A stretch of DNA of 64,000 nucleotides from Candidatus Manganitrophus noduliformans (GCF_012184425.1 NZ_VTOW01000003.1:186001-250000), one strand, 5' to 3'; counted from the first letter of the stretch, positions 43,923-52,971 are shown. Notes: generated from the letters alone by a model not told the origin. Program-made: numbers and translations.

Positions 43923-44210
43923 TTAGGTTTCTCGGCCGTGCCAGCCCGCCATATGCTCGGCGTGCGTCTGCAAATAGGCGCCAGGCTCGAAATAGTGGTC
44001 GTAGAATTCTAAATCGAGATGATGGGCTTGCAGATACATCAGGGAAAAGATGCTCGGCACCGTGCCGGGGAACTTTCTGAACCGGTCATAGAGGTACTGC
44101 GCCTGAAGCGCCACGCACTCTTTGAATTCGTCGCTGTGCACCTGAGCGCTTGAGACGAGAGGGAAGCTCAGCGCCGTGTGGACCCCTGAGGGGAAGGTCT
44201 CTCTGCTCAT
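43923..44210 (-). CDS. Uncharacterised 95-residue protein
   Basis: Start placed at ATG 44210 with AGGA ten bases upstream; the frame is open further upstream into the cupin gene, which cannot all be coding. The protein is rich in His and Tyr (LQAQYLYDRFRKFPGTVPSI, LQAHHLDLEFYDHYFEPGAYLQTHAEHMAGWH). I do not recognise a family. The evenly spaced His residues near the C-terminus could bind metal. It converges with the flavoprotein gene three bases away. Confidence 0.6.
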   Translation of the reverse strand: MSRETFPSGVHTALSFPLVSSAQVHSDEFKECVALQAQYLYDRFRKFPGTVPSIFSLMYLQAHHLDLEFYDHYFEPGAYLQTHAEHMAGWHGRET

Positions 44211-44308
44211 GCTCGAAGTTTCCTTTCGCCCGAAGATGAGCCGCCGGAATCGAGGATCCATCCATGGCGGCGGTTTCATACAGACATCGACCGTTTGCGC
44301 GCGCGGCG

Positions 44309-44791
44309 TCAGAGCTGAGGGAACGTCAGGGCGAAGCGCTCGCAGAGCTTCGGAATGCTGTCGAAGTCCATGTCGAGGTCGTACTTCCTGTTGATCTCCT
44401 CGAATTTCGCGAGGTTGCCCCAGGTCGCGGCCACCTCCCTGAAGTAGTTCTCGAAGCCGGCCGGCGAGATGATTTCGATGATCTCGCAAGGGGTCTCCTC
44501 CGCGTTCCAGAATGCGTGCCACTGTCCGCGGGGTTTGAAAACCCACGTCCCCTGTCGGGCGGTGACGATGTCGTCCCCCAGCTTCGCGCCGAGCGTCCCC
44601 TTCAAGACGTAGCAGAGCTCATCCTCCTGGTGATGGTAGTGAAGCGGCGCGGCCAGCGCGCGGGGGGCGATCGGATGGTGAATGATGGAGAAGCGCTGGC
44701 CGGTTTCCTGTCCGTCCACCTTCCAGAGCACCCCGAGGCCGCCGAAGTCGAAGCTTTCATTATCCGTAGGCAGAACAATCTTAGCGCTCAT
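44309..44791 (-). CDS. Cupin-domain protein
   Basis: 160 residues, GAGGAGGCAACGCA before ATG 44791. Single cupin barrel: LHYHHQEDELCYVLKGTLGAK (motif 1 with His/His/Glu) and FKPRGQWHAFWNAEETPCE (motif 2 with His). Metal-binding small-molecule enzyme or binding protein. A C-terminal helix pair follows the barrel. First of several small-molecule-type genes on this strand. Confidence 0.83.
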   Translation of the reverse strand: MSAKIVLPTDNESFDFGGLGVLWKVDGQETGQRFSIIHHPIAPRALAAPLHYHHQEDELCYVLKGTLGAKLGDDIVTARQGTWVFKPRGQWHAFWNAEETPCEIIEIISPAGFENYFREVAATWGNLAKFEEINRKYDLDMDFDSIPKLCERFALTFPQL

Positions 44792-45148
44792 TGCGTTGCC
44801 TCCTCAGTTAATTGTTTGCATCGGCCATTCCATGATGTTCGGAATTCTGCGGAACAAGGGTTTGCTGACGAGGGTGGCCATTTGTGGGAGGGCCGGGGAA
44901 GCGCTTGAAGGCCGTCGATAGGAGTCTCGCCATAAGTCGAAAGTAAACCGATTCCTTCGGGAGAGTCAAGAAGAACCGGATCTGGAACCGTTGCGCGAAG
45001 AGAGCGTCGAGGGAAGATCGCGAAGAATGTTCGCCGAAATGCGACGGCTTTCTGCGGCCGGCTCCAAGGCGCTTGCTTTCTGAACCCTGTAATTCAGTCG
45101 GCCGCCGTCCGCTGCGCTCCCGCAAACTACGGCTTTACGTCCAGTAGG
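44792..45148. other. Gap between cupin and pirin genes
   Basis: 357 bases with no convincing gene. A - strand frame of ~100 codons exists (45125-44808) but has no ribosome site and a composition unlike the neighbours. No hairpin terminator or repeat recognised. Confidence 0.5.
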
Positions 45149-45979
45149 TCAAGCGCGGGTGCGGGTCCGATAGCGGGGGGCGGCGCGGACGAATCCGTGG
45201 CCGGGACCGTAGACGACGCGGATCACGCGGCTCGGCGCGTCGGCTCGAAGCCGCAGCGTGCCGGGCGCGTCGGCGGGGGGAACGATCACCGTTTCGCCGA
45301 CCGGCAGCACTTCGCCGCCGAGGCGGACCCGCCCTTCCCGCACGCTGATGAGACCCCCTTCGCCGGCCGCCAGCGGCAGGCTTAACTCGGCGCCGGGTTC
45401 GAGGCGCGAGTCGGTGAAGCGGCGGAGGTCGCCGTGTACGCGAAGCGGCGATTTTCCGCCGACCAGCTCTTTCGTCTCGACACCGCGTCCCTCGCCATAG
45501 CGAGGCGCTTCGTCGTCTTTCAGGACATGAAAAGCGGTTTCCTCCGGGACCGGATCGGTACTGTAGACGAGGATATAGGCGCGCGTGGGAAGGTCGCCGT
45601 TGTTCCACTCGGAGTGGAGCATCCCGCGCCTCCCCTCGGTAAACTGACCGACGTCGGCGGGGCCGATATGACCATGGATGTTGTTCCATGCGTCGTCATG
45701 GTCGAGCTCCCCCTGCTCGATGTAGAAGAGCCGCTCGTTGAACCGGTGCGGGTGATGTCCGATGCCGAGGTGCGGCGCTACGGTGGCGTCGTGCACGGTG
45801 ATGAGCGGGCCGGAGGCTTGGATTTCGGTAAAGGGGCCGATCGACTCGACGGCGCGAAGGCCGGGCGTCCCGAACTCGCTCTCGCCGAGAACGGCATGCT
45901 CTTCGGGGCGGAGGATGAGGTAGGGGCGGTTGTTTTCGCTCGGAATCTCTTTCGGAGCGGTTGCATCTTTTTTAGACAT
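45149..45979 (-). CDS. Pirin-family bicupin
   Basis: 276 residues. N-terminal cupin with HHPHRFNERLFYIEQGELDHDDAWNN, IGPADVGQFTEGRRGMLHSEW: the pirin signature, with His/His/His/Glu metal ligands. The second barrel (residues ~160-265: SPLRVHGDLRRFTDSRLEPGA, LISVREGRVRLGGEVLPVGE) is degenerate. Pirins are Fe-binding proteins, some with quercetinase activity. No fixed substrate here. Separate transcription unit judged by spacing. Confidence 0.84.
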   Translation of the reverse strand: MSKKDATAPKEIPSENNRPYLILRPEEHAVLGESEFGTPGLRAVESIGPFTEIQASGPLITVHDATVAPHLGIGHHPHRFNERLFYIEQGELDHDDAWNNIHGHIGPADVGQFTEGRRGMLHSEWNNGDLPTRAYILVYSTDPVPEETAFHVLKDDEAPRYGEGRGVETKELVGGKSPLRVHGDLRRFTDSRLEPGAELSLPLAAGEGGLISVREGRVRLGGEVLPVGETVIVPPADAPGTLRLRADAPSRVIRVVYGPGHGFVRAAPRYRTRTRA

Positions 45980-46078
45980 GGCCTCTCTCCTTCTGCGAGG
46001 GTTCGATCCATATCAGATGCAATCTCTTTACCACCCCGTTCTTTAAAGTTCAACTGCCCGGTCCCGGATCCAGCTTTG

Positions 46079-46579
46079 CTATCTTGTGCCCTTTTCTTCG
46101 TAGGCCTGCTTGAGTTTCGTGATGTCGATCTTCTCCATTTGAAGCATCGCTTTCATTGCGCGCTGCGATTTTTCGGAGTTGGGATCGCCGACCCATTCGT
46201 CTATCCCCTTCGGAAAGACCTGCCAGGAGAGGCCGTATTTGTCTTTGAGCCAGCCGCACTGTGATTTTTCTCCCCCTTCGGAAAGTTTGTCCCAATAGTA
46301 GTCGATCTCTTCCTGCGTCTCGCATGGCACTTGAAGCGAAATCGCCTCGTTGAATTTGAAGACCGGGCCGCCGTTGAGCGCGGTGAACGGCTGGCCGTTG
46401 ATCTCAAACTCCACGGTCATCACCGATCCCTCCGGCCTTCCGTGGATCTCGAAACCCTCTTTTCCGAAGCGGGTGATTTTTCCGATCTTTCCCTTTTTGA
46501 AGACGGAGGTGTAAAACTTCGCCGCCGCTTCGGCCTGGTTATCGAACCACAAACAGGGGGTAATTTTCGGAATAGACAT
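46079..46579 (-). CDS. VOC-superfamily protein, PhnB / 3-demethylubiquinone-methyltransferase-like
   Basis: 166 residues. PKITPCLWFDNQAEAAAKFY opening, EGSVMTVEFEINGQPFTALNGG and EEIDYYWDKLSEGGEKSQCGWLKDKYGLSWQ match the PhnB-like glyoxalase fold group. Usually small homodimeric proteins of unknown reaction, often near AHSA1/SRPBCC genes, as here (next gene upstream is SRPBCC, 11 bases apart). Confidence 0.86.
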   Translation of the reverse strand: MSIPKITPCLWFDNQAEAAAKFYTSVFKKGKIGKITRFGKEGFEIHGRPEGSVMTVEFEINGQPFTALNGGPVFKFNEAISLQVPCETQEEIDYYWDKLSEGGEKSQCGWLKDKYGLSWQVFPKGIDEWVGDPNSEKSQRAMKAMLQMEKIDITKLKQAYEEKGTR

Positions 46580-46590
46580 TTTGATCCTCC

Positions 46591-47037
46591 TTACTCTGTA
46601 ATCTCCGCCTCGACCAGTTTTGCAAGTAACGTGAGCGATTCTTGCCAGCCGAGATAGCAGGCCTCCAGCGGAATGACGTCGGGGATCCCTTCTTGGATGA
46701 TGTTCATCTCCGTTCCGACGGAAACCGGCTTCAATGAGATCGTCACCTTCATTTCTCCCGGTAAATTCGGATCGTCGAATTTGTCGGTGTGGACAATCCG
46801 TTCATTTGGCACCAATTCAAGATACTCCCCGCCGAACGAGTGGCCGTGGCCGGTGGTGAAGTTCTTGAACGACATCTTGTAGGTGCCGCCTACCTTGGCC
46901 TCCAGATGATGAACCTTGCCGGTGAATCCGTTCGGCGGCAGCCATTTGGCCATTGCATCGGGGTCGAGGAACGCCCGATAGATTCTTTCCGGGGTGGAAC
47001 GGAGGACCCGGTGAAGTCGGACAGTATTTTTAGACAT
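46591..47037 (-). CDS. SRPBCC / AHSA1-family protein
   Basis: 148 residues. VRLHRVLRSTPERIYRAFLD, MAKWLPPNGFTGKVHHLE and GWQESLTLLAKLVE are typical of the AHSA1 subgroup of the START-like (Bet v1) fold, which binds hydrophobic ligands. AGGAGAACAAATC precedes the start. Co-directional with the PhnB-like gene, a pairing seen in many soil bacteria. Ligand unknown. Confidence 0.86.
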   Translation of the reverse strand: MSKNTVRLHRVLRSTPERIYRAFLDPDAMAKWLPPNGFTGKVHHLEAKVGGTYKMSFKNFTTGHGHSFGGEYLELVPNERIVHTDKFDDPNLPGEMKVTISLKPVSVGTEMNIIQEGIPDVIPLEACYLGWQESLTLLAKLVEAEITE

Positions 47038-47105
47038 GATTTGTTCTCCTATTTAAAATGTGGATTCGTTCATCAGTGGCTCATTGTCGATCCCGGTGTT
47101 CAGAT

Positions 47106-47402
47106 TCACCCTCCTGCGATGGCGCCGATGATGAGAAACGGCTCTTCTCCGGCCGCCACCTTGTCGGGGAGCGGGGCGTCGGGAGATTCCAGCGAGAGAT
47201 CTTCTCCGCAGGCAAAGAACCGGAGAAACGGCCGGCGCTTTTGCGTGACATGGTCGCGAATCGTCCCGGCCAGCATCGGGTAGCGTGCTTCGAGCGCATT
47301 CAGCACGGTCCGTTGGGTGACCGGGCCGTCGACCTGGAGTTGGACCTCCGCATCGACCCGCGCCAGGTTTCGCAGATGATAGGGGAGCCCGACGCGGATC
47401 AT
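47106..47402 (-). CDS. MoaD/ThiS-like ubiquitin-fold protein ending in Gly-Gly
   Basis: 98 residues from ATG 47402, overlapping the upstream BNR-repeat gene by [20 protein letters not shown] opening and the C-terminus [13 protein letters not shown] place it with MoaD/ThiS sulfur carriers, whose terminal Gly-Gly is adenylated and thiocarboxylated. No ThiF/MoeB partner nearby. Tight coupling to a sialidase-like protein is a conserved-looking but unexplained arrangement. Confidence 0.82.
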   Translation of the reverse strand: MIRVGLPYHLRNLARVDAEVQLQVDGPVTQRTVLNALEARYPMLAGTIRDHVTQKRRPFLRFFACGEDLSLESPDAPLPDKVAAGEEPFLIIGAIAGG

Positions 47403-48586
47403 CTTAATGTCTGCACTTCGACCGAATAGACGGCCGGAAGATCGTGCACGATGGCGCTCCAGTTCTCCCCGCCGTCGGGCGACACATAGACCTGTCCGCC
47501 GGTGGTGCCGAAATAAATCCCGCAGGAGTCGAGCGAATCGACCGCCATCGCATCGCGCAAGACGTTGACGTAGCAGTTGCTTTGGGGGAGTCCCTTTGTC
47601 AGCGCTTCCCATTCATTTCCGCCGTTGCGGCTGCGGTAGACGCGGAGCTTGCCCTCGAGCGGAAAATGCTCCGAATCGCTCTTGATCGGGACGACATAAA
47701 TGGTGTTCGGCTCGTGCGCATGGACATCGACCACAAACCCGAAGTCGGTCGGCAAATTCCCGCTCACCTCCTGCCATAACTCGCCGGCGTTGTCGCTCCG
47801 CAGGACGTCCCAATGCTTCTGCATATAGAGCACGTCGGGGCGCGACGGGTGCATGGCAATGCGGTGAACGCAATGACCGATTTCGGCCTTGGGATCGGGA
47901 ATGTATTGAGAGGTCAGCCCCTTGTTGATCGGTTTCCACGTCTTCCCGGCATCGTCGGTTCGGAAGACCCCCGCGGCGGAGATCGCGATATAGATGCGAT
48001 TCGGATTTTTTTGATCGAGCAGGATCGTATGCAATCCCATCCCTCCCGCGCCGGGCGACCATTGGGGTCCGGTGCCGTGGCCCCGCAATCCCGCGAGCTC
48101 GTGCCAACTTTGTCCGCCGTCGGTCGTGCGAAAAAGCGCCGCGTCTTCGACGCCGGCATAGACCGTGTTTGGATCGTTCAAAGACGGCTCCAGGTGCCAG
48201 ACCCGCTTGAACTCCCACGGATGCTGCGTGCCGTCGTACCACTGGTGGGTCGTGAGCGGCTTGCCCGTTTCGGGGGAGGTGTCGTAAACAAACTTGTTGC
48301 TCTCGGCCATCGGCATCCCCTCGGGGGTCGTGGTCGGCTCCCCCGGCTTTAGGCCGGGCTGGTGCCAGGTTTTGCCGCCGTCGTCCGATCGCTGAATGAT
48401 CTGTCCGAACCAGCTGCTGGTCTGGGAGACATAGATCCGATTCGGATCGGCGGGAGAGCCTTTCATATGATAGATTTCCCATCCGGCAAAGAACGGTCCG
48501 CTGACCTCCCACTTGGCCCGCTTCCCATCCGAGTTTAGAATGAACGCCCCTTTGCGTGTGCCGACCAAAACGCGTACGCGACTCAT
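47399..48586 (-). CDS. BNR/sialidase-like beta-propeller protein
   Basis: 395 residues, no signal peptide. Repeated Asp-box (S/T-x-D-x-G-x-T-W) motifs: [61 protein letters not shown], giving a five- to six-bladed propeller. Family annotations vary between exo-sialidase and WD40-like; catalytic residues are not obvious, so an enzymatic role is uncertain. Coupled to a MoaD/ThiS-like gene by a four-base overlap. Confidence 0.83.
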   Translation of the reverse strand: MSRVRVLVGTRKGAFILNSDGKRAKWEVSGPFFAGWEIYHMKGSPADPNRIYVSQTSSWFGQIIQRSDDGGKTWHQPGLKPGEPTTTPEGMPMAESNKFVYDTSPETGKPLTTHQWYDGTQHPWEFKRVWHLEPSLNDPNTVYAGVEDAALFRTTDGGQSWHELAGLRGHGTGPQWSPGAGGMGLHTILLDQKNPNRIYIAISAAGVFRTDDAGKTWKPINKGLTSQYIPDPKAEIGHCVHRIAMHPSRPDVLYMQKHWDVLRSDNAGELWQEVSGNLPTDFGFVVDVHAHEPNTIYVVPIKSDSEHFPLEGKLRVYRSRNGGNEWEALTKGLPQSNCYVNVLRDAMAVDSLDSCGIYFGTTGGQVYVSPDGGENWSAIVHDLPAVYSVEVQTLR

Positions 48587-49053
48587 ACTGGATTCTCCTT
48601 GTTTTTGTTCAGATGAAGCCTATTTTAATCCGGATCAGTGTAATTCATCATCTTTTTTTTGACAATTACCGCCCTACACTTAATAGTCGTCGGGGAACCC
48701 TGAAATCGACATCGGGCATAACGAATTTTTATCATTCATTCAAGTTTTGCTTCGGTCCGGGTTTCGACGGTAAAGAAGACGGTCCCGAAGCCTGATGAAA
48801 AGTGGTTGCTGCCGGTGGTTGCCGCGTTGAGTGATGGGTGGGTGGGGGAAAGCGGGTGGGGCCTGCGTGTTTTTCCGGCTATGGCGGGAGGGTACACTTC
48901 TCCCTACGGAGAGTCAATCATGAAGTAGCTTCTCCCTGGAATTCGAAATTGAATCTCCCCGCCGCGAGCAGCGGGGAATGTGCCGTTATAAATCGGGTAT
49001 GAAGTACCTCCATTCACATCGCGAAGCGATCTTCGACCCGAGAAGTTAGGTGG
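48587..49053. other. 467-base gap, no gene seen
   Basis: Contains a GC-rich palindrome CCCCGCCGCGAGCAGCGGGG near 48957 and G-rich tracts (48830-48890), but no frame with a ribosome site. May be the decayed boundary of the accessory block. Confidence 0.5.
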
Positions 49054-49194
49054 TCAATTTTTTGGAGATGGATCAGGGTTCGCCTTGGAGGCGATTTCTT
49101 TTTTCTTCAGCTTGTTCTGTCTTTTTTCTTCCTGTTTCTTTTTCTTCGCGATATCTCGCTGACGCTTTTCATGTTGATAATTCGGTTTTGCCAA
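49054..49194 (-). CDS. Small Lys-rich conserved-type protein, 46 residues
   Basis: TTG start at 49194 with AAGGA eight bases upstream (- strand). The product reads MAKPNYQHEKRQRDIAKKKK then QEEKRQNKLKKKEIAS and ends NPDPSPKN. The MAKPNYQ-EKRQ-ELAKKKK pattern is a recurrent tiny protein in many Gram-negative genomes, predicted as one charged helix. Function unknown; nucleic acid or ribosome binding is plausible. It is missed if only ATG starts or longer frames are considered. Confidence 0.72.
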   Translation of the reverse strand: MAKPNYQHEKRQRDIAKKKKQEEKRQNKLKKKEIASKANPDPSPKN

Positions 49195-49364
49195 ATGGTT
49201 GTCCTTTTTGTTGAGGGAAAGGAACGAAGCTTCGGAGCGTTGTGCCTTTCGCGTTTAGGGGAAATCGGCGCGGCAGACTCAATTCGCCTTTGTTCGTTTA
49301 CGCCGAAACAGATCAATTATCTTGTATTTCGCAAAAAGTGTCCATCCCTATTTTTTTAATCCAT

Positions 49365-49877
49365 CTATGGAGCAAGAGGGGGGGCAAGTCCGTCTTCCTT
49401 CTTCGGGGGGAACGGCTCCGACGTTGACCCGCCGCGCCGCGATGTGACGGTCGCGCCGCTCCACCTCAGGATATCGTCGATCTGCTGATTCATGGTTGGC
49501 TTGAGGGCGCCACCTGCGAAGCCGGGCTCGGCGTCGAGGGAGAAGGGAACAACCCATAACGTGATGGGTTGATAGGATTTGAAATAATACTGAATGTTGA
49601 GTTCCGAAACGGATGGATCGTAGAACAAATGGGCATACGAGGCACTGTAACCTAGAGCAAAAATGCTGTGGATGGGCCAGGAGTCGCGAAGGTGCAACGT
49701 GTTCTCGTCCACCCGCTCAACGGACCACTCCGGCTCGGCCTGTTGTGCAACTCTCTGAAGGGGGTTGTCGGGGACGCTTGCCTTGATATAACTCGCCCCT
49801 GAACAACCAAAGGCGGCAAGCGTGAAGAACAGAAGAAAGAACCAGAATGGCGCTGAGACTTGACGACGCAGAGACAT
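49365..49877 (-). CDS. Uncharacterised lipoprotein
   Basis: 170 residues from ATG 49877, nine bases after AAGGAGGG; the frame extends upstream into the NTF2-like gene. Signal peptide with lipobox LAAFGC (residues ~18-23). The mature part includes VERVDENTLHLRDSWP and LNIQYYFKSYQPITLWVVPF. The C-terminus is Pro/Lys-rich. No known domain recognised. Lies 22 bases downstream of the NTF2-like gene, probably one transcript. Confidence 0.72.
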   Translation of the reverse strand: MSLRRQVSAPFWFFLLFFTLAAFGCSGASYIKASVPDNPLQRVAQQAEPEWSVERVDENTLHLRDSWPIHSIFALGYSASYAHLFYDPSVSELNIQYYFKSYQPITLWVVPFSLDAEPGFAGGALKPTMNQQIDDILRWSGATVTSRRGGSTSEPFPPKKEDGLAPPLAP

Positions 49878-49899
49878 GGGCATATCCCTCCTTGACTGT

Positions 49900-50289
49900 C
49901 TATGTGGGTTTCTCGACGATCTTCCAGTACGAGTCCTTCCTGATGACCTTCCCGTCCCGGAACTCCCAGTGGTCGCAACCGCGTACTCGAACCGGAACTC
50001 CGTCGGGTGTCGTGCCGGTGAGTAGCCACTCCGACACGCCCATATTGCCGCTGACCCAATGCCGGTCATCACTGTAGTGGACGTCCGGGAGACCCTTAAA
50101 GCGTGTCGCTAACCCCTCCCGCACGGCCGCTTTACCGGTAAAGCGCCGCCCCCAGGGGTCCGGTCCCCGAGGGAGGTCTAACGAGCAATCGTCGGCAAAG
50201 AACGCCATGATGGCGTCCAGATCGTGGGCGTTAAACGCATCGGTAATCGTCTTCAATGTTGCGACGGAGACTGATTGCTGTTTAGCCAT
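49900..50289 (-). CDS. NTF2/SnoaL-like protein
   Basis: 129 residues. ITDAFNAHDLDAIMAFFADDCSLDLP and GKAAVREGLATRFKGLPDVHY fit the SnoaL-like polyketide-cyclase/ketosteroid-isomerase fold. WLLTGTTPDGVPVRVRGCD and WEFRDGKVIRKDSYWKI complete the cone. Substrate unknown. AGAGGAACCGCG precedes the start. Confidence 0.85.
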   Translation of the reverse strand: MAKQQSVSVATLKTITDAFNAHDLDAIMAFFADDCSLDLPRGPDPWGRRFTGKAAVREGLATRFKGLPDVHYSDDRHWVSGNMGVSEWLLTGTTPDGVPVRVRGCDHWEFRDGKVIRKDSYWKIVEKPT

Positions 50290-50316
50290 CGCGGTTCCTC
50301 TGATTGTTGGGCAACA

Positions 50317-50861
50317 TTAGTCGGATATCCAAACGTGCTGCCACTTTTGGTCGTTATAGCAGTAAGCAACGCCTGAAGACTCCGTGGCGCCGAAAACGGC
50401 GACCGAGTGGGGACACGTCAGAGGGTTTACTTCACCCGGCTCCAATGGGCCATCCGAGGCCTTTGTCCGTCGGTAGACTCCGGGCGTATTCGCTTTAACG
50501 TAGAGGCTGATTCGACCTTCAGGCCACTCGTCAAGGGACTCGAGCTTCCAATCCTTGCCGCGCGCGAGTGCAACCACGATGAGGGCTCCCGATCCTTTGA
50601 GCGCTGTGAGACCCAACAGGATGTCTTTGGTTCCATCGCCATCAAAGTCTGCGACGGCCACACCGAGACACCCCTTCCCCCCCTCCTTCAAATGAACTCA
50701 ATGTCCTCTTCCAAGTTGTCGGAGGCGAGCGGCGGACGGAACTTGGGAAAGGCCTTGGCTAAGGCGACTTTCAAGGAGGAGGGAATCTGTGCCTCGCAGG
50801 AATCGGCGGCGAAAGCAGGACCGGCAAATAAGATCAGAATGGCAGCAATGATTACTCTCAT
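50317..50861 (-). pseudogene. Frameshifted secreted FG-GAP/VCBS-like protein
   Basis: ATG 50861 has AGGAGGGCAAC upstream and encodes a signal peptide (MRVIIAAILILFAGPAFAAD) plus ~37 residues before a stop (EDIEFI) at ~50692. One extra base there, next to a G7 run at 50678-50684, continues in frame into LKEGGKGCLGVAVADFDGDG TKDILLGL, an FG-GAP/VCBS calcium-loop motif, and on to the stop at 50317. Whole product would be ~181 residues, secreted. Either a real single-base frameshift or a homopolymer sequencing error. Confidence 0.75.
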
Positions 50862-50883
50862 GTTGCCCTCCTAAAACGAATCT

Positions 50884-50907
50884 GGAAAAGGAGACAGATT
50901 TATTTCC
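50884..50907 (+). repeat. Dispersed short repeat, copy 1 (GGGGACAGATTTATTT family)
   Basis: GGAAAAGGAGACAGATTTAT TTCC; one mismatch to the other copies at 55364, 58511 and 59363, all in the same orientation. Short repeats of this kind often accompany REP-associated (Y1) transposase activity; no such transposase is in this window. Confidence 0.75.
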
Positions 50908-51009
50908 TTATCCAGAAAGTGAAAAGATTATAAAGTTAACGCCAGAAAACGTTTCGACATTGAAGTTTTCTCCTCTTTGTTGAATTTGGTTGATTGGACG
51001 CTATTGTGG

Positions 51010-51438
51010 TCACAATGCTTTTCGGATCTCAGATTCATATGTATTTCTATCAAATACCAAGTTACTGGGTCGTGTGGGCCATGTGAGTTCTCGGGCGGGT
51101 TCATATCCATTCTCGTAAGCCCAGTCCGTCCATTTAATAAGGTCGTCTTCCCGAACCACGCGAACCGCGAAGGCACCGCATCCGACGTCGCCGCACTCTT
51201 CACAGACTAAAACTGGAACACGCCCAGATTCCAACTTCGATGGTATTTCGGCCAGAAACAGTGCGACGATTTCCGCTCGATGGGCTGCGGTGGCTGACCT
51301 CCAACCGAGAGGAGACAGTTGCGACGGATGAGTGCCGAGACGACCTGCAAAGTGATGAGCCAAGCGCTTTCCGTCAACTTCAATCTCTACATACCCCACT
51401 TCGTTCCTAGTTGCCCGAACCGTCCTAATCGCGTTCAC
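51010..51438 (-). CDS. Uncharacterised 142-residue protein with Cys cluster
   Basis: Reads MNAIRTVRATRNEVGYVEIE, later LVCEECGDVGCGAFAVRV and DLIKWTDWAYENGYEPARE. The CEECGDVGC segment could bind zinc or iron-sulfur. Resembles a family of conserved bacterial hypothetical proteins. No operon partner; repeats flank it on both sides. Confidence 0.7.
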   Translation of the reverse strand: MNAIRTVRATRNEVGYVEIEVDGKRLAHHFAGRLGTHPSQLSPLGWRSATAAHRAEIVALFLAEIPSKLESGRVPVLVCEECGDVGCGAFAVRVVREDDLIKWTDWAYENGYEPARELTWPTRPSNLVFDRNTYESEIRKAL

Positions 51439-51464
51439 GATAGAGTTCCTTGTCGTTTTTCACA

Positions 51465-51490
51465 AATTCCGGGGACACCATACATTAATT
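51465..51490 (+). repeat. Dispersed short repeat, AATTCCGGGGACACCATAC family, copy 1
   Basis: AATTCCGGGGACACCATACA TTAATT; related copies at 53941-53989 (opposite strand, two tandem), 56096 (opposite strand), 57607 and partly near 55892. Probably a REP-like element. Confidence 0.7.
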
Positions 51491-51508
51491 CATTCTTCCA
51501 TGTTCGGC

Positions 51509-52153
51509 TCATGCTCTCTTGAGCACAACATGGGTCGCGTTCTCTGTTGCGACATGTTCGACGCATTGGTACCCCAGCTCCACCAGGTTCAATCCGGAAA
51601 AGAGCGGCTCGCCCGATCCGAGAAGGATGGGAGAGATGGCGACGTGCATTTCATCGATCCATCTTTCCTTCAAATATTGCCGGATCGTCGAAACGCCCCC
51701 TCCGACCCGAACGTCCAAGCCGTTGGCCGCCTTCTTGGCCGCGGCCAATGCGGCATCAATCCCGTCGGTCACGAAGTGAAAGGTGGTGCCCCCTTCCATT
51801 GAAATGGAGGGTCTGGGGTGGTGGGTCAGAACGAACACCGGCACGTGATAGGGCGGGTTCTCTCCCCACCATCCTTTCCATTTTTCATCCGGCCAGGGCC
51901 CGCGCACCGGGCCGAACATGTTTCGGCCGAGAATCCATGCGCCGATATTTTTGAAGCCGCGCGCCGCATAGTCATTGTCCGTTCCGGTGGTGCCGGCTTC
52001 GTTTCCGAACATCTTCTGAAAGGTGGCCGTCGGTAAGACCCATTCATGCAGCGCCTCTCCGCCGACCCCCAACGGATTCTCAAGGCTCTGATGGGGCCCC
52101 GCCCCGAAGCCGTCGATCGAGATGGAGAAACTTTCCACCCGCAGTTTGCTCAT
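51509..52153 (-). CDS. Dihydrofolate-reductase-fold (RibD C-terminal-like) protein
   Basis: 214 residues. VESFSISIDGFGAG opening, GAWILGRNMFGPVRGPW, VPVFVLTHHPR, VGGGVSTIRQYLKERWIDEM and ISPILLGSGEPLF are the hallmarks of the DHFR/RibD-C family, NADPH-dependent reductases of unknown substrate. Eighteen bases downstream of a methyltransferase gene on the same strand. Confidence 0.88.
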   Translation of the reverse strand: MSKLRVESFSISIDGFGAGPHQSLENPLGVGGEALHEWVLPTATFQKMFGNEAGTTGTDNDYAARGFKNIGAWILGRNMFGPVRGPWPDEKWKGWWGENPPYHVPVFVLTHHPRPSISMEGGTTFHFVTDGIDAALAAAKKAANGLDVRVGGGVSTIRQYLKERWIDEMHVAISPILLGSGEPLFSGLNLVELGYQCVEHVATENATHVVLKRA

Positions 52154-52170
52154 GACTCCCTCCTTGGCCG

Positions 52171-52971
52171 TTAAGCCACTCCCTCTTTCCAGCCGATGAC
52201 GCCGATGGTCGCATAATAAATTGCCGCTGAATCGGGGTCGGCGGTGAAGGCTTCGTAGTCGTCGATATCGGCCGGGGTGGCTTTCTCCGTGGCGATATAT
52301 TTTTCCTTCAATGGGATCGAGGACATCCTCATCATCTCGGCGATGTCCGATCCGCCTCGGGAAATCGGGGCGTCATTCTCAACCACGACCTCTTTCGCTC
52401 CCAACTCCTGAAAAAGGATCGGAAGCTTCATTCCCAAAGCGGGATCGATCCCTTTGGAAGAATACATCTGGTTGATGGCTTGGTGGATGTTTTTGAAGGC
52501 CCGTTTTCCCGCGTCGCTCCCTTCGATCGCGCGAAAGGCAGAAAAGTCCGGCTCCTCGATGACGATGCTTCCCCCCGGCTTCAGCGATCTCCAGAGGATT
52601 TGCAGGACGGTTTGATATTCCGGGATATGGACCAGAACGTAGCGGGCGTGAATCAGATTGAATGAATCGGGCTTCAAAGGGACCGTCTGAATGTCGCCGG
52701 ATAAGAGCTGTACATTCGGCGGCGGATTGCCGATGAAGCGCGTGTTGATATCGACGGCGGTCACCCGGCCGGAGGGGCCGATCTCGGAGGCGATCCAGGC
52801 CATGATCGAGCCGGCGCCGGCCCCGACTTCCAGGCAGCGCATTCCTCTTTTCAAGCCGGCGGAAAGGAGTCGGCGGCGCGTTGCGGGGTCAAAGATCGCC
52901 TCGATCGATCTCAGACGATTCAATTCGGCTTGAAACGACGTGTTTTGAAAAACATACTCGGTCTGGCTCAT
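52171..52971 (-). CDS. Class I SAM-dependent methyltransferase
   Basis: 266 residues. CLEVGAGAGSIMAWIA (motif I), VTAVDINTRFI, FNLIHARYVLVHIPEYQ, SLKPGGSIVIEEPDF. The ARYVLVHIP pattern is frequent in small-molecule methyltransferases. Its start overlaps the stop of the DUF1801-like gene by four bases (ATGA), so they are coupled. Confidence 0.85.
   Translation of the reverse strand: MSQTEYVFQNTSFQAELNRLRSIEAIFDPATRRRLLSAGLKRGMRCLEVGAGAGSIMAWIASEIGPSGRVTAVDINTRFIGNPPPNVQLLSGDIQTVPLKPDSFNLIHARYVLVHIPEYQTVLQILWRSLKPGGSIVIEEPDFSAFRAIEGSDAGKRAFKNIHQAINQMYSSKGIDPALGMKLPILFQELGAKEVVVENDAPISRGGSDIAEMMRMSSIPLKEKYIATEKATPADIDDYEAFTADPDSAAIYYATIGVIGWKEGVA

Noticed and set aside
44808-45125. 105-codon frame between cupin and pirin genes
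   Set aside because: No ribosome site, no similarity recognised, Arg/Ser-rich composition unlike the neighbours.
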